DNA of 64,000 bases, from the NCBI GenBank assembly GCA_040905445.1, contig JBBDRN010000016.1:1-64000 (forward strand), written 5' to 3'. Below are positions 60,998 through 64,000 of this stretch, piece by piece. How positions within the stretch are numbered: the first letter of the stretch is position 1; each line of letters opens with the position of its first letter. The position numbers and the translations under genes are program-made. This DNA comes from SKPT01 sp040905445 (GTDB taxonomy: Bacteria > Planctomycetota > Phycisphaerae > Phycisphaerales > Phycisphaeraceae). Below the pieces are notes generated by a model, which saw nothing but the letters and a program-made list of their open reading frames with translations, was not told the DNA's origin and did no database searches.

Positions 60998-61831
60998 TCA
61001 CGCCAGCTCGCGGAGCTTGGCGATGCGCTGCTCCGTCGACGGGTGCGTCGAGAACAGCTTGGCCATCGTCGTCGCGCCGCTGAGCGGCTGGACGATGAAC
61101 ATGTGGTTCTGCGACGGCATCTCGTTCTCCATCGGCACACGCTTGGCCGTCGCTTCGAGCTTCTGCAACGCCGCCATCAGCCCCGCGGGCGTCCCCGCGA
61201 TGCGGGCGCCGTCGGCGTCGGCGACGTACTCCCGCGAGCGCGAGATCGCCATCTGAATCAGCGCCGCGGCGATGGGCGCCAGCAGGAAGAGCACCAGCAG
61301 CATCACCGGGTGCACGTTGCGCCCGCCCCCGCCACTAAAGAGAAAGATCCAGCCCAGGTAGCTGATCGCGCCGGCGATCGTCGCGGCGACGGTGCTGATG
61401 AGCGTGTCGCGGTTCTTCACATGCGCCAGCTCGTGGGCCATGACGCCCTCGAGCTCCTCGTAGCTGAGCAACCGCAGCGCCCCCTGCGTCACCGCGACCG
61501 CCGCGTGCTTTGGATTGCGCCCCGTCGCGAAGGCGTTGGGCGCCTGCTGGGGGCAGATGTAGACGCGCGGCATGGGCAGGTTCGCATTGCGGGCCAGGCG
61601 CTCGACCATGTTGACAAGGTCGGGCGCGACGTCGGCGTCAACCTCCTGGCCCCGCATCGCCTTGAGGGCGATCTTGTCGGAGTAGAAGTAGGCGAAGAAG
61701 TTCATCGCCACGGCGAGGACGAGGGCGATGGTCACGCCCTGGCTGCCCCAGAAGGAGCCGATGGCGAGGATGAGGGCGAACATGCCGCCGAGCAGGACGG
61801 CGGTCTTCACGTTGTTCACGAACTGGGTCAT
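60998..61831 (-). CDS. htpX: Membrane zinc metalloprotease HtpX
   Basis: 277 residues, start MTQFVNNVKTAVLLGGMFAL. Two N-terminal membrane helices, then the M48 catalytic motif HELAH in GVMAHELAHVKNRDTLIS with the third zinc ligand in SREYVADADGA, two further membrane segments, and the THPSTEQRIAKLRELA end typical of HtpX. Degrades misfolded membrane proteins under stress. A possible -10 (TATAAT, 62004-61999) implies a leader of about 160 bases with a strong hairpin. Confidence 0.95.
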   Translation of the reverse strand: MTQFVNNVKTAVLLGGMFALILAIGSFWGSQGVTIALVLAVAMNFFAYFYSDKIALKAMRGQEVDADVAPDLVNMVERLARNANLPMPRVYICPQQAPNAFATGRNPKHAAVAVTQGALRLLSYEELEGVMAHELAHVKNRDTLISTVAATIAGAISYLGWIFLFSGGGGRNVHPVMLLVLFLLAPIAAALIQMAISRSREYVADADGARIAGTPAGLMAALQKLEATAKRVPMENEMPSQNHMFIVQPLSGATTMAKLFSTHPSTEQRIAKLRELA

Positions 61832-61867
61832 GGCTCGCAGGCTCCTGGCAAAGCGAGGCGGAGATCG

Positions 61868-61897
61868 ATGCCCCCACCGTCTGTTACGGTGGGGCAT
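61868..61897 (-). other. Hairpin in the htpX leader
   Basis: On the minus strand ATGCCCCACCGT pairs with ACGGTGGGGGCAT around a short loop, 12 pairs and one bulge, starting 37 bases before the htpX ATG. No U tract, so not an intrinsic terminator. The arms resemble GCCCACCG...CGGTGGGC of the egtD palindrome. Confidence 0.7.
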
Positions 61898-61998
61898 GGT
61901 GCAAACCGCGTGCCCCGCCAAGGGGGTGGCCCCGGGTCGGTTGCGGGGGCTCGGCCGGGGCGGGGCGGCGCCGCAGCCTCCACGGCGCGGCACAAGTG

Positions 61999-62004
61999 AT
62001 TATA
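61999..62004 (-). promoter_or_regulatory. Putative -10 element for htpX
   Basis: Minus-strand TATAAT within TATATAATC. A -35 at proper spacing is not clear; CTGACA lies too close. Confidence 0.4.
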
Positions 62005-62019
62005 TATCAGGTCGTTGTG

Positions 62020-62934
62020 TCAGATGGGCGAGCCGGGGATCGCCGCCATGCGCCACGCCGCGACGATCATCAGGATGATGAAGGCGATCCGCACCTGCCG
62101 TATCGGCAGCCGGTGCGTGAGGCTCGCGCCGAGCCGGCCGCCCAGCCACGCCGTGGGCGCGAGCAGCGCCGCCAGCAGCAGGCTCCACTGCCAGGCGATC
62201 GGGGTCGCGGCGAAGGAGGCGTCGGCCAGACCGGGGACCAGGTCCACCAGCGCCGACTGCCACCGCGCCAAATCCGGCGCGTCGGTGGGGAGCGGCGCGT
62301 GGCGGGCGAGCGTCGCGTTCTTGTAGATGGCCCCGAGGCCGGCGCTGATGCAGATGATGGCCGCGGAGTTGGCGATGCAGGCGCGCAGGGGCAGGCGCAT
62401 GAGCACCTGCTGCAGGGGCACGGCGACCGCGCCGCCACCGATGCCCAGCAGCCCGGCGATGGTGCCCATGATCGTGCCGATGCCGACGCTGCGCGGCCCG
62501 GTGACGCGGGCGTCGGGCTCGGGCTCGAGGTCGGCCGAGCCCACGAGGCGCAGGACGTTGAGGGCGATGACGTAGACGAGGAAGAGGGCGAGAATCCGTC
62601 CCAGCCAGAGCCCGCCGCCGATGCCGGCGAAAAAGGGGCGATTCGAGAGCCACACGCCGAGGATGACGGTGACGAGCGCGGCGGGGAGCATCCACTTTAG
62701 CGCCGCATGGGTCAGGGCCCCGGCTTTGCGGTGGCGCAGCACGGCCGGCAGCGAGACGACGACGTTCATGATCATCGCGGCGGCCTGGTACAGGTGCTGG
62801 TTGTAGCCGAAGGCGAGCGTGGCGGCGGGGATCATGACGACGCTGCCGCCGACGCCGAGCATCCCGCCGAGGACGCCCGACAGCAAGCCGATGAGGAGGA
62901 CGGTGAGGAGGGAGACGGCGTCGAAGAGCGGCAT
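62020..62934 (-). CDS. TauE/SafE-family anion exporter
   Basis: 304-residue membrane protein with about eight hydrophobic segments and the internal duplication typical of this family: LLSGVLGGMLGVGGSVVMIP near the N-terminus and IAGLLGIGGGAVAVPL in the middle. Family members export sulfite, sulfoacetate or related organosulfur anions; the substrate here is unknown. Not linked to sulfur genes. It lies between htpX and aroB on the same strand. Confidence 0.9.
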   Translation of the reverse strand: MPLFDAVSLLTVLLIGLLSGVLGGMLGVGGSVVMIPAATLAFGYNQHLYQAAAMIMNVVVSLPAVLRHRKAGALTHAALKWMLPAALVTVILGVWLSNRPFFAGIGGGLWLGRILALFLVYVIALNVLRLVGSADLEPEPDARVTGPRSVGIGTIMGTIAGLLGIGGGAVAVPLQQVLMRLPLRACIANSAAIICISAGLGAIYKNATLARHAPLPTDAPDLARWQSALVDLVPGLADASFAATPIAWQWSLLLAALLAPTAWLGGRLGASLTHRLPIRQVRIAFIILMIVAAWRMAAIPGSPI

Positions 62935-62943
62935 GGGGGGAAT

Positions 62944-63163
62944 ATAAGGGGGCAGGGGGCAGTCGGCAGAGGCAGAGGGCAGAGGGGACAGGATAGCGGC
63001 CAGGCGCCGTCCGGCACCGAGGCACTGGCGGACACGCCGCCAGTGGCACCCGCGGTTCGGCGCTTCCGGACGCAGCTGCGGATGCGGAAGGGCACCACGT
63101 CTCTCCGCGGTGCCGCCTCCCCCTCCCCACTGCCGTCTGCAGTCTGCCCCCTGCCCCCTTCCC
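62944..63163. repeat. E-type inverted repeat with degenerate family B core
   Basis: AGGGGGCAGGGGGCAGTCGG (62948) is inverted at CAGTCTGCCCCCTGCCCCC (to about 63158). Between them CACTGGCGGACACGCCGCCAG and TGGCACCCGC (63023-63053) are remains of a B element. Same nesting as at 60678-60995. Confidence 0.8.
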
Positions 63164-64000
63164 CTACCGCAGGGCGTCCCAGGCGGCGGCGATGGCGTCG
63201 ACGGGGATGTCGTCGAAGATCCCGACCTCCCCCATCGCGGTCGGCAGCACGAGGCGGATGCGCCCGCCCGCGACCTTCTTGTCCAGCCGCATCGCCGTCA
63301 TCAGGCAGTCATCGTCGGGCAGGTCGGTGGCCCGCGTCGGCAGGCCGATGGCCCGCAGCAGCGCCTCGACGCGCGGCAGCAACCCGGGCGGGCAGAGCTT
63401 CCGTGACTCGGCGAGGTGCGCCGCGGCGACGAGGCCCAGCGCCACCGCCTCCCCGTGGAGGTAGAGGCCATAGTCCGTCCCGGCTTCGATGGCGTGGGCG
63501 AAGGTGTGCCCGAGGTTGAGATGCGCCCGTACGCCGGCTTCCTTCTCATCCTCGATCACCACGGCCGCCTTGATGCGCACGTTGCGCTCCAGCAGCTCGA
63601 TGAGGCGCGGCTTGTCGAGGCTGAGGATGTGCTCGTGCTGCTGTTCGAGGAAGTCGAAGAGGCGGGCATCGCGGATGATGGCGTGCTTGACGCACTCGGC
63701 CAGGCCCGCCCGCAGCTCGCGCGCGGGCAGCGTGTCAAGCGTGTCGGGGTCGATGATGACGCGGCGGGGCTGGTGAAATGCGCCGATGAGGTTCTTGCCC
63801 TGCGGGACGTTGACGCCCGTCTTGCCGCCGATCGACGCGTCGACCATGGCCAGCAGCGTGGTGGGCACCTGGATGAGGGGGATGCCGCGGAGATAGGTCG
63901 CGGCCGCGAAGCCGGCGGTGTCGCCGGTGATGCCGCCGCCGAGCGCGACGAGCGGGCTCGTGCGTTCGATGTGGGCGTTCAACAGGGTGTCGTAGATCTT
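63164..64000 (-). CDS. aroB: 3-dehydroquinate synthase, 5' end outside window
   Basis: Second enzyme of the shikimate pathway, converting DAHP to 3-dehydroquinate with NAD and zinc. The last 278 residues are visible and open to the window edge. NAD/substrate motifs are LVALGGGITGDTAGFAAATYLRG, VPTTLLAMVDASIGGKTGVN and LAECVKHAII; zinc ligands in LNLGHTFAHAIE and YLHGEAVALG. The residues before the first internal start continue the fold (KIYDTLLNAH), so the gene runs past base 64000. Confidence 0.95.
   Translation of the reverse strand, partial: KIYDTLLNAHIERTSPLVALGGGITGDTAGFAAATYLRGIPLIQVPTTLLAMVDASIGGKTGVNVPQGKNLIGAFHQPRRVIIDPDTLDTLPARELRAGLAECVKHAIIRDARLFDFLEQQHEHILSLDKPRLIELLERNVRIKAAVVIEDEKEAGVRAHLNLGHTFAHAIEAGTDYGLYLHGEAVALGLVAAAHLAESRKLCPPGLLPRVEALLRAIGLPTRATDLPDDDCLMTAMRLDKKVAGGRIRLVLPTAMGEVGIFDDIPVDAIAAAWDALR

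Overview
The window is high-GC bacterial chromosome. Gene content points to a planctomycete, most likely of the Phycisphaerae type (inference). The reasons are a Planctomycetes/Verrucomicrobia-style microcompartment locus (pduL, several BMC-H shell genes, ackA), citramalate-based isoleucine synthesis, an ergothioneine pair, a large secreted protein with a prepilin-like C-terminus, and intergenic spaces packed with inverted-repeat elements. No tRNA, rRNA, CRISPR array, transposase or prophage gene was recognised, and gene order looks like core chromosome.

Layout. 1-3376: minus-strand microcompartment operon (promoter, pduL, BMC-H, BMC-H, ackA, BMC-H running off the left edge). 3565-5896: a receiver-domain protein overlapping an MDR dehydrogenase, then a sugar isomerase. 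6097-8520: egtB-egtD. 8568-11443: recO, then cimA behind an isoleucine leader-peptide attenuator. 11641-18821: SPOR lipoprotein, QEGLA-type metallopeptidase, tRNA-binding protein, PpiD-like foldase, SDR, TPR. 19273-24137: pabB, ABC ATPase, ctaB, ctaA. 24250-25298: rplM-rpsI with a clear promoter. 25448-30311: small membrane protein, ribokinase-like kinase, argS, a metal-site-degenerate MBL protein, a lipoprotein. 30440-37399: an unidentified structured RNA with its own promoter and terminator, then nusA, infB, a DUF503 gene, rbfA and an HhH protein with a histone-H1-like tail. 37592-42877: hisG, TAXI receptor, glmS, metallophosphoesterase. 43057-46064: ilvB behind a second leader-peptide attenuator ending Val-Val-Val-Ile, then a PhyH dioxygenase. 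46253-64000: M55 peptidase, large secreted protein, ftsK, mltA, kdsA, PhyH, acetyltransferase, zinc-ribbon protein, yebC, DinB, trpS, htpX, a TauE-type exporter and the 3' part of aroB.

The strongest novel signals are regulatory. cimA and ilvB, two steps of branched-chain amino acid synthesis, each have a promoter whose predicted start falls on or within a few bases of the ATG of a short leader ORF rich in Ile, or ending in Val/Ile codons. Each leader is followed by 1:2, 2:3 and 3:4 pairing segments. The RNA upstream of nusA could not be assigned to a known class.

Intergenic DNA carries at least eight inverted-repeat families. They are called here A (GCCGGGACC), B (GGTGCCACTG), C (TAGGGTCCGC), D (AACGCCAAGGCGCC or AACCGCGAAG), E (GGGGGCAG), F (CCACAGATG), G (AAAATTC or AATCAGA heptamers) and H (GTAGCCACGGG). 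They often occupy the whole gap between convergent genes, are sometimes nested, and G-type and GC-rich nonamer repeats also occur in frame inside egtB, glmS, the ribokinase-like gene and ftsK.
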